From Acidobacteriota bacterium (GTDB lineage Bacteria; Acidobacteriota; Blastocatellia; Pyrinomonadales; Pyrinomonadaceae), in contig JADJWI010000003.1 of the NCBI GenBank assembly GCA_016716435.1, forward strand, positions 930,001 to 994,000: DNA of 64,000 nt. Direction: 5' to 3'. The number at the start of each line of letters is the position of its first letter. The stretch's first letter is position 1. The notes beneath the pieces are model-generated. The model was given only the letters and a program-made list of their open reading frames with translations, was not told the DNA's origin and did not search any database. This document shows, piece by piece, positions 36,863 to 44,787 of the stretch. Made by a program: the position numbers and the translations under genes.

Positions 36863-36896
36863 TTTTCGAGCTTCTCTTTTCTGTTATCATTAACGC

Positions 36897-37136
36897 ATGG
36901 ATTATCGGGAAATCATCACCATCGACCCCGGAAAGCGAAGCGGCAAACCGACCATTCGCGGCATGCGGATCACGGTTCAGGATGTTCTGGAGTATCTCGC
37001 GGGCGGCATGACCGAGGAAGAAATAATCTCTGATTTCCCCGAACTGACCCGCGAGGACATTCGAGCCTGCCTTGCATTCGCGGCGGACCGCGAACGCCAA
37101 CTCGCTGTGATGCCGCAGTATGAAGTTGTTGCTTGA
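36897..37136 (+). CDS. DUF433 antitoxin
   Basis: 79 residues matching DUF433 along its length: IITIDPGKRSGKPTIRGMRITVQDVLEYLAGGMTEEEI and FPELTREDIRACLAFAADRE. These helix-turn-helix proteins are VapB-like antitoxins. The gene overlaps the toxin gene by 17 bp. It starts 34 bp beyond the gltX stop. Confidence 0.9.
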   Translation: MDYREIITIDPGKRSGKPTIRGMRITVQDVLEYLAGGMTEEEIISDFPELTREDIRACLAFAADRERQLAVMPQYEVVA

Positions 37137-37452
37137 CCAAAACCTTTCGTGGAAGCTCGTAGACGAGCTTGGCGAATCCTATCCAGATTCAAAGCATATC
37201 AAGCACGTGCTTTCGACCGCGGCTGATGACCGTGATATTTGGAACTACGCAAAGGAAAACGGATTCACAATCGTCACTAAGGATGACGATTTCGTCCAGA
37301 AAAGCCTTCTGCTTGGCCATCCGCCGAAAGTGATCTGGATACGATTAGGGAACTGCAGGACGGAGCACATCCTTCAACTGCTAACCCGGTCGCGTGAGAC
37401 GGTCTCAGCCTTCAATGGCGACGAAGAGAAATCACTGCTTGCGATCCCATGA
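37120..37452 (+). CDS. DUF5615 PIN-like toxin
   Basis: 110 residues with the PIN-like Asp pattern MKLLLDQNLSWKLV, ADDRDIWNYAKENGFTIVTKDDDF, as in DUF5615 (Mut7-C-like) toxins paired with DUF433. Predicted RNase. It overlaps the antitoxin reading frame by 17 bp, a common translationally coupled arrangement. Its stop is directly followed by the second gltX 3' end. Confidence 0.9.
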   Translation: MKLLLDQNLSWKLVDELGESYPDSKHIKHVLSTAADDRDIWNYAKENGFTIVTKDDDFVQKSLLLGHPPKVIWIRLGNCRTEHILQLLTRSRETVSAFNGDEEKSLLAIP

Positions 37453-37518
37453 TTCGCAGTCATCGGCCTCGAACGAATCCTAATGCGCCTTCGAAGACAA
37501 GTGGATCGGAATGGATAG
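37453..37518 (+). pseudogene. Remnant: second copy of the gltX 3' end
   Basis: Reads F-A-VIGLERILMRLRRQVDRNG-stop, against F-E-VIGLERTLMRLRSQVAWNL-stop at 36797-36862. Several differences are synonymous (aga/cga, ctg/cta, ctg/ctt, agg/cga), so it is a diverged homologous end and not a fresh duplication. It has no start of its own. Confidence 0.8.
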
Positions 37519-37697
37519 CGTGTCTCAAGTCGTTCTCAGTTAATCCGGGTTCTTGCAGCAGGAATGTCGGGTCAACGATTAAAATGGGGCGTTCGTAAAA
37601 AAATATTGACTATCGATATTTTGCTCACTGAAAAGCGCTCCGAAAGCAAAGCGTAACAGCAGTTATTTGCAATAGGCACCCGATCTAACCGCACACA

Positions 37698-38582
37698 ATG
37701 AAACATCACTTCATAGACCTATTGGACAGAGAGGGCGACTATTGGACGACAGTTCCGAACAGAGAAAGGTTTGCGTTTGGTGCTGAGTCTTTTATTCCAA
37801 ATAAGGACGAGGTAAAGATCCTTACCATAAGCAAGAATCAGGACAAGATACATTGGGAGCAGATCTTTGAGTGCCCATATCTGGAAGAACTTACGCTTCA
37901 TGAGCCGAGCAAAGATCAGATACATGCGGCTGAAAAGTTGAAAAACCTTAAGCGCTTGAGAATTACGTTTTGCAGAACGAATGACATCGAGTTTATCGGC
38001 AACTTGCCGAATCTTGAAGAAGTGGTACTCGAATATGTTTCCGGGTTTTCAGATTTGAAGCCTTTGAGTAACCTGAAAAGACTAAAATCGGTTCATTTGG
38101 AGAATTTAAGAAAAGTAACAGACTTCAGTGGGTTGGCTGGATCGCAAGGACTGAGGTATCTCTATATAAATGGAACCTTTGATTGGAATCAACCCGTCGA
38201 GAACTTTGATTTCCTAGGTGAACTTCCAAATCTGGAAGTTCTCGCATTGGGGTTTGGGGTTAAGGTCGTGAATCCGAGATATCCAATTTTCAAGTCGCTG
38301 GTTAAGCATACGAAAATTAAAAAATTACGAATCGGCAGAGCCTTTTGCAGTCTAGAGGACTATGCGTTTGTTGAAGTACTTCTTGGGAAAACGAATATTA
38401 CTTACCTTGATGATCGTCCCGTGGAGCTTTTCTACGAGAACGATGCGAGAATCGAATTCTTAGGAAAGGGAATGCGTAGCATTTCTGTGAAGAATTCAAT
38501 TGAGAAGTGCAGGGAAATTACCCAAGAATACGAACGAATGAGGCTTCGGGCGGAAGAGTATTTGTCAGGCTACCATAGTTAG
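37698..38582 (+). CDS. Leucine-rich-repeat protein
   Basis: 294 residues without signal peptide. LRR units of about 22 residues are visible from residue 60: CPYLEELTL, LKNLKRLRI, LPNLEEVVLE, LSNLKRLKSVHL, SQGLRYLYI, LPNLEVLALGF. The gene is clearly AT-richer (about 40% GC in sampled lines) than its neighbours, and its codon use differs, suggesting acquisition together with the toxin-antitoxin segment upstream. It resembles standalone LRR proteins sometimes found as immunity or polymorphic-toxin-associated genes, but nothing here proves that role. Confidence 0.8.
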   Translation: MKHHFIDLLDREGDYWTTVPNRERFAFGAESFIPNKDEVKILTISKNQDKIHWEQIFECPYLEELTLHEPSKDQIHAAEKLKNLKRLRITFCRTNDIEFIGNLPNLEEVVLEYVSGFSDLKPLSNLKRLKSVHLENLRKVTDFSGLAGSQGLRYLYINGTFDWNQPVENFDFLGELPNLEVLALGFGVKVVNPRYPIFKSLVKHTKIKKLRIGRAFCSLEDYAFVEVLLGKTNITYLDDRPVELFYENDARIEFLGKGMRSISVKNSIEKCREITQEYERMRLRAEEYLSGYHS

Positions 38583-38649
38583 TTCGCGTATTTTGTCATG
38601 CAGGCTTCCGGGCGGGGTCGGAGTTCTGGGCTTCTGATCTATTTCAATT

Positions 38650-39951
38650 GTGCTTGAAAGTTTGGAGCATCCACGATCAAAAAGGAAAGCGCTTCTCGTA
38701 TCCTTCGGTACCCGCGGTGATATCGAGCCGTTTTTGGCGGTGGGCGAGGTGCTCAGTGAGAGAGGCTGGGAGGTCGTTTGTCTTTTTCCCGAGCAGTTTC
38801 GCGATGAGGTCGTCGCGATCGGTTATCGGTTCCACGGCTTCGACCCGGCCTTTCTTGAGCTTCTAAAAGATCAGGACGGGCAACGGATCATCGGCGGCGG
38901 CGGTTCTTTTCCCGGCCGAATAAAAAGCTGGATCGCCCTTGCCCGCAAGGGTATGCGGCTCAATAGGGAGTCCGGCGAGCTGCAGCAGCGAGTGCTGACC
39001 GAGGAGTCGCCCGACCTTCTGCTTTACCACCCGAAGAGCCTCTTTAACATCATCTGGGCGATGGCGAATCCCGGTAGGGCCGTGCTTGTCAGCCCGCTGC
39101 CCGGCGTCGCCCATCCGCTCGACGATTTTGGCCCCGTTTTCAAAGATCACGGCCGCTTTCTGAACCGGCTCGAACACCGGCTTGTCAATACCATCAAGGC
39201 CGCGACGGCGCGAAGCTTCGCCCGGAAATATCCCGAGGCCTACTCTCACGTTGATACCTCGCTCTCTGCTATCCGCAATGCCTTTGTCCGCGACCAACCG
39301 GCCGTGTACCTTATCTCGCCGAGCCTTTTCGACCGCCCCGCCGCGTGGCCCGAGAACGCCCGAATAGTCGGCTATTTCGAACGCGACAAGACGGCCGGCT
39401 GGGAGCCGCCCGCCGAGCTTCAACGGTTTCTCGAAGTGTTTCCCCGGCCGATACTGATCAGCTTTGGGAGCATGACCAACCCTGAGCCGGAAAAGAAGAC
39501 GCGGATCTTTGTTAATGTCCTAACGAAGCTCGGCATTCCGGCGATCATTAACACATCTTGGGGCGGGCTGCAGCGGCTCGATGGCGTTCCCGAGCACATC
39601 TTCTTTGTCGATTCCATTCCCTACGATTGGGCATTTCCGCGGGTCTATGCCGTCGTCCACCACGGCGGCTCCGGCACAACGCACATGGCTGCGAAATATG
39701 GCTGCCCGAGCCTGATCGTCCCGCACGCGGTCGATCAATTCATGTGGGCGAGGATCGTTGAACGGAAAGGCCTCGGCCCGCCGGCGATCGCGATGCGAGG
39801 TCTGAATGAACGAGAATTAGAGAATCGGCTCAATGAGCTATATAATGATGGCGAACTTAGAATTGCTGCGGCCGATATGAGCAAAAATATAGCGGCTGAA
39901 TCAGACCCGAAAGCGCTTTACCGCGTTTTGACGGAAGGAATTAAATATTGA
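38650..39951 (+). CDS. UGT/MGT-type glycosyltransferase (GT1 family)
   Basis: 433 residues, GTG start. The N-terminal half begins LLVSFGTRGDIEPFLAVGEVLSERGWEVV, typical of GT-B enzymes of the UDP-glucuronosyl/sterol transferase type. The C-terminal donor site is VHHGGSGTTHMAAKYGCPSLIVPHAVDQFMWA. It probably glycosylates a lipid or small hydrophobic acceptor in the cytoplasm. The stop is 1 bp before the cupin start, so the two are coupled. Confidence 0.9.
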   Translation: MLESLEHPRSKRKALLVSFGTRGDIEPFLAVGEVLSERGWEVVCLFPEQFRDEVVAIGYRFHGFDPAFLELLKDQDGQRIIGGGGSFPGRIKSWIALARKGMRLNRESGELQQRVLTEESPDLLLYHPKSLFNIIWAMANPGRAVLVSPLPGVAHPLDDFGPVFKDHGRFLNRLEHRLVNTIKAATARSFARKYPEAYSHVDTSLSAIRNAFVRDQPAVYLISPSLFDRPAAWPENARIVGYFERDKTAGWEPPAELQRFLEVFPRPILISFGSMTNPEPEKKTRIFVNVLTKLGIPAIINTSWGGLQRLDGVPEHIFFVDSIPYDWAFPRVYAVVHHGGSGTTHMAAKYGCPSLIVPHAVDQFMWARIVERKGLGPPAIAMRGLNERELENRLNELYNDGELRIAAADMSKNIAAESDPKALYRVLTEGIKY

Positions 39952-39952
39952 A

Positions 39953-40363
39953 ATGAAAGGCTTTAAGACAAACATCGAGAAAGACACGATCAAGAACAAA
40001 AATTTTCGCAAGGTGCTTTACACCTCGGTGCATAGCCAGCTTGTGCTAATGAGCATCAAGCCGAAGGGTGAGATCGGCTCGGAGGTTCATAAAGAGAACG
40101 ATCAGTTTTTGCGTTTCGAGGGCGGCACCGGGCGGGTCGTTATCGATGACAGCAAATACACCGTCAAAGACGGCGACGCGGTCGTCATCCCCGCCGGAGC
40201 CCGGCATAACGTCATCAACACCTCGGCAACCGATGAACTAAAGATCTACACGATCTATTCGCCGCCGCACCACAAAGACGGGATCGTGCGCAAAACCAGA
40301 GAAGAAGCCGAGGCCAACGACGAGGAATTTGACGGCAAGGTGACCGAAAAGCGGAAGCGCTAG
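39953..40363 (+). CDS. Cupin-domain protein
   Basis: 136 residues. Cupin motif 1 is GEIGSEVHKENDQFLRFEGGTGRV and motif 2 is GDAVVIPAGARHNVINTS, with metal-ligand His/Glu/His. Similar small cupins of this type lack a known substrate. The Lys-rich tail EKRKR is unremarkable. Coupled to the glycosyltransferase gene upstream and 13 bp before the membrane protein downstream. Confidence 0.85.
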   Translation: MKGFKTNIEKDTIKNKNFRKVLYTSVHSQLVLMSIKPKGEIGSEVHKENDQFLRFEGGTGRVVIDDSKYTVKDGDAVVIPAGARHNVINTSATDELKIYTIYSPPHHKDGIVRKTREEAEANDEEFDGKVTEKRKR

Positions 40364-40376
40364 TTTTCGATAGTCG

Positions 40377-41123
40377 ATGGCAGCAGGCAAAGAGCGGAAC
40401 AGTTATTTTTTTGTGATGTACACCGCCATGTTGTGCATTGTCCTGTTAGCGTTCGCTCCGACCTTCTACCTTCGCAGCAGCTTTCCACAGCCGGAGGTTC
40501 TGCAGATGCCGCGGCTCCCGGCGGGATTCTATGTCCATGGGATAATACTTACTGCCTGGTATATTTTCCTCGTCTTTCAATCCGGCCTAATAAAGTTCGG
40601 CAAAACAAAGCTCCACCAGAAGACGGGCTGGGTTGGCCTCGCCCTTTCCGTCGGGGTTCTTGTGTCAACCATCTACATCGTTCTGCAGTTTCCCGGCCGG
40701 ATGCAGGCGTTGGCGTTTCAGTTGGGTAAATCGGTCGATGACATCGAGCCCGGCCTCGCGATGATCCTCTGGATGGATATCTTCATGGGAATCCTGTTCG
40801 TGTCGTTCATATCCATCGGCATTCTAAAACGGCGGAAACCTGAGATCCACAAACGCGTTATGCTCTATGCAGGGATAGTTTTTATCTTTGCCGCAACCGC
40901 CCGGCTGAGCGGGATCGTGAGTTTTCTGGTCGAGGCAGACATCGGCCTGATCATAAATAATCTGATACTTTTCGCACTTACGGCGAGCTTGTTGGCTTAC
41001 GATAAATTTACGCAAGAGCGGGTCACCAGAACAACTTGGGCTTGCTTTGCAAGCTATTGGGCGGCGATGATATTGAGCATCTTGATCGGAAATTCGGAGA
41101 TCGGAAAGGCGATCGTTATCTGA
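40377..41123 (+). CDS. Uncharacterised multi-pass membrane protein
   Basis: 248 residues with about seven hydrophobic helices (YTAMLCIVLLAFAPTFYL, GIILTAWYIFLVFQ, VGLALSVGVLVSTIYIVL, MDIFMGILFVSFISIGIL, VMLYAGIVFIFAATARL, LIINNLILFALTASLLAY, ASYWAAMILSILIG). Histidines in HGIILTAW, KLHQKTGW and EIHKRVMLYA sit at helix ends, as in heme- or quinone-linked DUF2306/DUF420-like proteins, but no family is assigned firmly. It follows the cupin gene by 13 bp. Confidence 0.7.
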   Translation: MAAGKERNSYFFVMYTAMLCIVLLAFAPTFYLRSSFPQPEVLQMPRLPAGFYVHGIILTAWYIFLVFQSGLIKFGKTKLHQKTGWVGLALSVGVLVSTIYIVLQFPGRMQALAFQLGKSVDDIEPGLAMILWMDIFMGILFVSFISIGILKRRKPEIHKRVMLYAGIVFIFAATARLSGIVSFLVEADIGLIINNLILFALTASLLAYDKFTQERVTRTTWACFASYWAAMILSILIGNSEIGKAIVI

Positions 41124-41149
41124 TATCGTATCGAAAGAATCGCGAGTTT

Positions 41150-41540
41150 ATGAACGCAGAGACCGAAGCATACAACCAAGCTCAAGCACCGGCGGAACGA
41201 GAGGTCTGCAATGCACTTGCCGAAGCGATATCGCGTGTTGCCGAATGCCGAAAACAAGATCTGGCATCGGCATCCGGTCTGGTTTTTGGATGGCAATCCG
41301 ATCGTTGGCTATAGCAAGCTGAAGGCCGGTATCCGGCTGATGTTTTGGAGCGGTGCGAGCTTTGAAGAAGCGAAGCTCAAGCCCGGGACAGGAAAGTTCA
41401 AGGATGCGTCAGTGCTTTATAATTCAGCCGAAGAGATCGACATGAAAGACCTGAAACGCTGGCTTAAGAAAGCGCGAGAGATTCAATGGGACTATAAAAA
41501 CCTTGTAAAGCGAAAAGGCGTGCTCGAAAGGTTGAAATAG
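41150..41540 (+). pseudogene. DUF1801-family gene broken by a +1 frameshift
   Basis: The 5' frame (ATG 41150) reads YNQAQAPAEREVCNALAEAISR; the rest continues one base out of frame as LPNAENKIWHRHPVWFLDGNPIVGYSKL. Together they match a continuous DUF1801 protein of about 130 residues. The shift lies near 41235-41245. It may be a real inactivation or a sequencing error. The downstream frame alone could give a 109-residue protein from ATG 41211. Confidence 0.75.
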
Positions 41541-41582
41541 CAGGCCCATAGCTCGCCGCACGACGAAAGGAGGCAAAGCAAA

Positions 41583-41855
41583 ATGGATGAATATTTTCTG
41601 ATCTTCTCGCTCTTTTTCCCGCGGATCGTTCTGCTTGTTTATTATTTCCAGGGGTGGTATCCGGACAACGCCGTTCCGCTCTGGGGTGACGTTCTGCTCG
41701 GCGTTTTCGCTCCGCGGATACTGATCCTTCTCTACATTTATCAGAACATGGGCTACGAGAATATCTGGTTCGCCGCCCATCTGATCGTCCTGATCCTCGC
41801 CTATTTCGGCGGAGGCCGCGAAACGGTCCGCCGCCGCTCGAGGCGTGAAGAATAA
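41583..41855 (+). CDS. Small two-to-three-helix membrane protein
   Basis: 90 residues, AAAGGAGG 9 nt before the ATG. Hydrophobic segments FLIFSLFFPRIVLLVYYF, VLLGVFAPRILILLYIY and IWFAAHLIVLILAYF; a basic C-terminal tail. Not assigned to a family by eye. Confidence 0.7.
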   Translation: MDEYFLIFSLFFPRIVLLVYYFQGWYPDNAVPLWGDVLLGVFAPRILILLYIYQNMGYENIWFAAHLIVLILAYFGGGRETVRRRSRREE

Positions 41856-42244
41856 TTGATCGAAAAGAGCGTGGGGTCAGACTTCGCCCGCTCCAAGAGA
41901 CCGCCGGCGATAAGTAAACGCTTCCAAACGCTGTTAATTCTTCGCGCCTTGTCGTGTAAAATCCCGCGCAATGTAACAGCTATTTTGGATTTCCACACTC
42001 CAAATACCTATGAGTCGGGCCATTTCTGCTTCGATCGACCGAAAACCTAACCAGTTATCCTACCTGCCTATTCTTTGGCACGGCTAATGCTGATGTACCC
42101 AATTGAACGGGTCGACATGGTCCGAAGAGGTGCTCCCCCGCACCTGCGATTCGCCGACCCGGCCGATTTAAGCCTCCCGAATTTTAGTCTACGAACCCCC
42201 GCCCGCAAGAGCCGATTGCTCACAATTTTAGTTCGGAGGTTTCT
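41856..42244. other. 389-bp spacer upstream of the CXXCH/VCBS gene
   Basis: No coding potential recognised. It contains a nested stem structure at 42108-42161 and a GGAGG ribosome binding site just before 42245. Confidence 0.5.
42108..42161 (+). ncRNA. Candidate structured leader (nested stem-loops)
   Basis: Outer arms CGGGTCG (42108-42114) and CGACCCG (42155-42161) enclose an inner hairpin AGGTGC / GCACCT (42128-42133, 42140-42145) with loop TCCCCC. It lies 84 nt before the start of the secreted CXXCH protein. It does not match a riboswitch class known to me. Confidence 0.35.
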
Positions 42245-43699
42245 ATGAGCAACAAATCAATTCGTTTTCTGAAGGTCTCAGTTGTCCTCGCATTTGCGTC
42301 GGCAGCGTTACTGATCGTTTTCCTATCACCGGCGATACCGGTTGAGACGGCGGCGTCGAGCGGCGGCGCGCCTGCTGGGCGAACCGGTGCTCCCGGTGAA
42401 TCGTCCTGTACGAGCTGCCACAGTCAAGTGACGCCAACAGGGCAGTTCAGCATCGTCGCCCCGGCGAACTATGTGCCCGGGCAGACCTACGCCATCGAGG
42501 TCCGAAATACCACAAACGACTCAAGCCGGCTCTCATGGGGATTTGAAATGGTGTCCTTGACCGGTGCAAATTTGAACGCCGGTACATTCGCAAATTCTAC
42601 TGCCAATACACGGATCCGCACGGCGAACGGAAAGAGCTACGTGACCCAGACGACTGCCGGAACGTTTCCTGGACAGGCGGGGGGTTCGGTCTGGACCTTT
42701 AACTGGACCGCTCCAGCAACCGATGTCGGGCACGTTACTTTCTATGCCGCGGGTATGCATGCCGACGATGACGGCGGCACGGATGGCGATCAGACCTACA
42801 CGAGATCCGCGGTCGCCCAGCCATCACAGCCGGTCGTCATTCATCATGGATTCGCCGATTTTGACGGCGACGGAAAGGCAGACCCGAGCGTGTTTCGGCC
42901 TTCGTCCGGCATTTGGTACCTGAACCGGTCGACAGCGGGCTTTACGGGGATGCAGCTCGGTTTAGCAGGTGACCACCTTGTACCGGCCGATTTTGACGGC
43001 GACGATAAGGCAGACATTGCAGTATGGCGGGAAGGTCCGCCCGATACTGCAGCCTTCTATATTCTCCAAAGCAGCACGGGAACAATACGGATCGAGCTCT
43101 TTGGGCAGACCGGGGACGACCCGCGTCTCGTTGGCGACTGGGATGGTGACGGGAAGGCCGATCCGGCAGTCTATCGCGACTCCGCGGTCGGTTCACAAAG
43201 TTACTTTTATTACCGGGGTTCAAACGCCAACCCAAGCGGGAACATCACATTCCTTCCCTGGGGATCGACGGCGGATATCCCGATGCGAGGTGACTTTGAC
43301 GGCGACGGGAAATTCGATCCGGCCGTTCTTCGTCCCTCGAACCAGACGTGGTACGTCCGCCGCAGTGCAACCTCAACAGTTTCCTACGACCGTTGGGGGC
43401 TTCCGACCGACACTTTCGTCACCGCGGACTACGACGGCGACGGCAAAACGGATCCGGCTGTATTCCGGGCCGGTATTTGGTACATCAAGCAAAGCTCGAA
43501 CGGCCAGGCTATCTACCTGAATTGGGGACTATCTTCCGACGTCCCGGTACCGGCAGATTACGATGCCGACGGTAAAGCGGATGCCGCGGTCTTTCGAAAC
43601 GGCGTCTGGTACATCCGCCAAAGCGGAAACGGTACGCTGCGGGTCGATAACTTCGGCCTTGTAACCGACGAAGCAGTACCGAACGCATTCGTCCGCTAA
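42245..43699 (+). CDS. Secreted protein with CXXCH/choice-of-anchor V-like domain and VCBS repeats
   Basis: 484 residues, GGAGG ribosome site. Signal peptide (VSVVLAFASAALLIVFLSPAIP), then a block GAPGESSCTSCHSQVTPTGQF with one CXXCH motif, and a beta-rich domain (YVPGQTYAIEVRNT, WGFEMVSLTGANLNAG, GHVTFYAAGMHAD). This matches the Reelin/choice-of-anchor V-type arrangement. The C-terminal half has about six VCBS/FG-GAP units with DFDGDGKADPSVFRPS-like calcium loops, similar to the protein at 22567-24714. Possibly binds heme c; surface or periplasmic. Confidence 0.82.
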   Translation: MSNKSIRFLKVSVVLAFASAALLIVFLSPAIPVETAASSGGAPAGRTGAPGESSCTSCHSQVTPTGQFSIVAPANYVPGQTYAIEVRNTTNDSSRLSWGFEMVSLTGANLNAGTFANSTANTRIRTANGKSYVTQTTAGTFPGQAGGSVWTFNWTAPATDVGHVTFYAAGMHADDDGGTDGDQTYTRSAVAQPSQPVVIHHGFADFDGDGKADPSVFRPSSGIWYLNRSTAGFTGMQLGLAGDHLVPADFDGDDKADIAVWREGPPDTAAFYILQSSTGTIRIELFGQTGDDPRLVGDWDGDGKADPAVYRDSAVGSQSYFYYRGSNANPSGNITFLPWGSTADIPMRGDFDGDGKFDPAVLRPSNQTWYVRRSATSTVSYDRWGLPTDTFVTADYDGDGKTDPAVFRAGIWYIKQSSNGQAIYLNWGLSSDVPVPADYDADGKADAAVFRNGVWYIRQSGNGTLRVDNFGLVTDEAVPNAFVR

Positions 43700-43710
43700 C
43701 CTGTTCGAAA

Positions 43711-43752
43711 CGCAAAATGGGGCCCGGCAAACTGCCGGGCTTTCATTTTGCG
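43711..43752. terminator. Bidirectional rho-independent terminator
   Basis: Inner stem GCCCGGCA / TGCCGGGC (43722-43729, 43733-43740) with AAC loop, and outer arms CGCAAAATG / CATTTTGCG (43711-43719, 43744-43752). T-rich on the plus strand side, matching A-rich on the other. Confidence 0.85.
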
Positions 43753-43825
43753 CCTATCGCGGGGATTTGGGGAATAAAACTCCCTGCCTCTGGAATTTCA
43801 GTTCTGTTTAGCGGCAGAGACTGCG

Positions 43826-44368
43826 ATGAGACCCGAACAGAGAAAGATATCAGCCACCTATCAATTGCTTGCGGAGCTCAACAACGAGCTGGCCGCCGCG
43901 ATAGCGTTGATCGAACGGCTCGACGATACGATATTCAACGAGCCGAGCGTCCGCAACGGCAGCGTCAGTGCACATTTTCGGCACAATATCGAGCTTGTCA
44001 GAGCGCTTTATGACGGCGTCGAAACCGGAAAGGTCGACTACGCCGCCCGCAGCCGCGACCGAACTATAGAAACCGATAGAAGCGCCGCGATCAGGGCATT
44101 CCAAAGCTTGATCGAACGCGGCCGCGGGTTTGCCTCGCTCGATGTCTCTCTGCCACTTACGGTCGCCTCGGAATCGATTCCCGGGCTCGATATTGCTTCA
44201 AGCTTCGGCCGCGAGTTGGAATTCGCGATAAGCCACACGGTTCACCATCACGCGCTGATCGCCGAGCGGCTTCGTGAGATGTGCGTCGGCATCGACCCGA
44301 TGTTCGGCGTGGCTGCCGCGACCCGACGCTTTTGGGAAACGGAAAACAACAAGAACAAGACGGAATAA
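43826..44368 (+). CDS. DinB-like protein
   Basis: 180 residues, with HFRHNIELVRALYDG near the N-terminus and EFAISHTVHHHALIAERL near the C-terminus, the three-His metal site of DinB-like helical bundles. Unrelated in neighbourhood to the DinB gene at 24859-25392 and with low similarity to it. Eleven bp before the DoxX-like gene. Enzymatic role unknown. Confidence 0.78.
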   Translation: MRPEQRKISATYQLLAELNNELAAAIALIERLDDTIFNEPSVRNGSVSAHFRHNIELVRALYDGVETGKVDYAARSRDRTIETDRSAAIRAFQSLIERGRGFASLDVSLPLTVASESIPGLDIASSFGRELEFAISHTVHHHALIAERLREMCVGIDPMFGVAAATRRFWETENNKNKTE

Positions 44369-44379
44369 CAAACACATTT

Positions 44380-44781
44380 ATGAACAACACAGCTTTGACG
44401 ATAAGCTGGATCTGCCGGGTGGTTGTGGCACTGATCCTTTTTCAAACACTCTTTTTCAAGTTCACGGGTGCCGAGGAATCGAAGTACATTTTTACGACCG
44501 TGATGGGTGCGGAATACGAGGCCATCGGCCGCATTGGCTCGGGCATCGTCGAGCTGATCGCGGCGATCCTGCTGCTCGTTCCTTCGACCGCATCCATCGG
44601 GGCGGCGATCGCATTAGGCACGATCACGGGTGCGATTTTTAGCCATCTGACGAAGCTCGGCATCGTCGTTAAGGATGACGGCGGCCTTCTCTTCATTCTT
44701 GCCATCGTCGTCTTTTTGCTGAGCGGCGTAACGCTGCTGCTTCACCGAAAAGATCTGCCGGTAGTTGGGAGCTATCTCTAA
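44380..44781 (+). CDS. DoxX-like membrane protein
   Basis: 133 residues from ATG 44380 with four membrane helices (ISWICRVVVALILFQTLFFKF, IGRIGSGIVELIAAILLLVP, SIGAAIALGTITGAIFSHL, LLFILAIVVFLLSGVTLLL). The FKFTGAEES and E-L-I-A pattern match DoxX/DoxD-type proteins of unknown function. It lies 6 bp before the DedA-ATP-grasp gene. Confidence 0.8.
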   Translation: MNNTALTISWICRVVVALILFQTLFFKFTGAEESKYIFTTVMGAEYEAIGRIGSGIVELIAAILLLVPSTASIGAAIALGTITGAIFSHLTKLGIVVKDDGGLLFILAIVVFLLSGVTLLLHRKDLPVVGSYL

Positions 44782-44787
44782 ACGCCG

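Noticed and set aside
41230..41250. Programmed +1 frameshift in the DUF1801 gene
   Set aside because: No slippery sequence or stimulating structure is visible; a simple indel is more likely.
42108..42161. c-di-GMP-I riboswitch
   Set aside because: The conserved GEMM elements (GCAAACC, GACGCAAAGCC) are absent.
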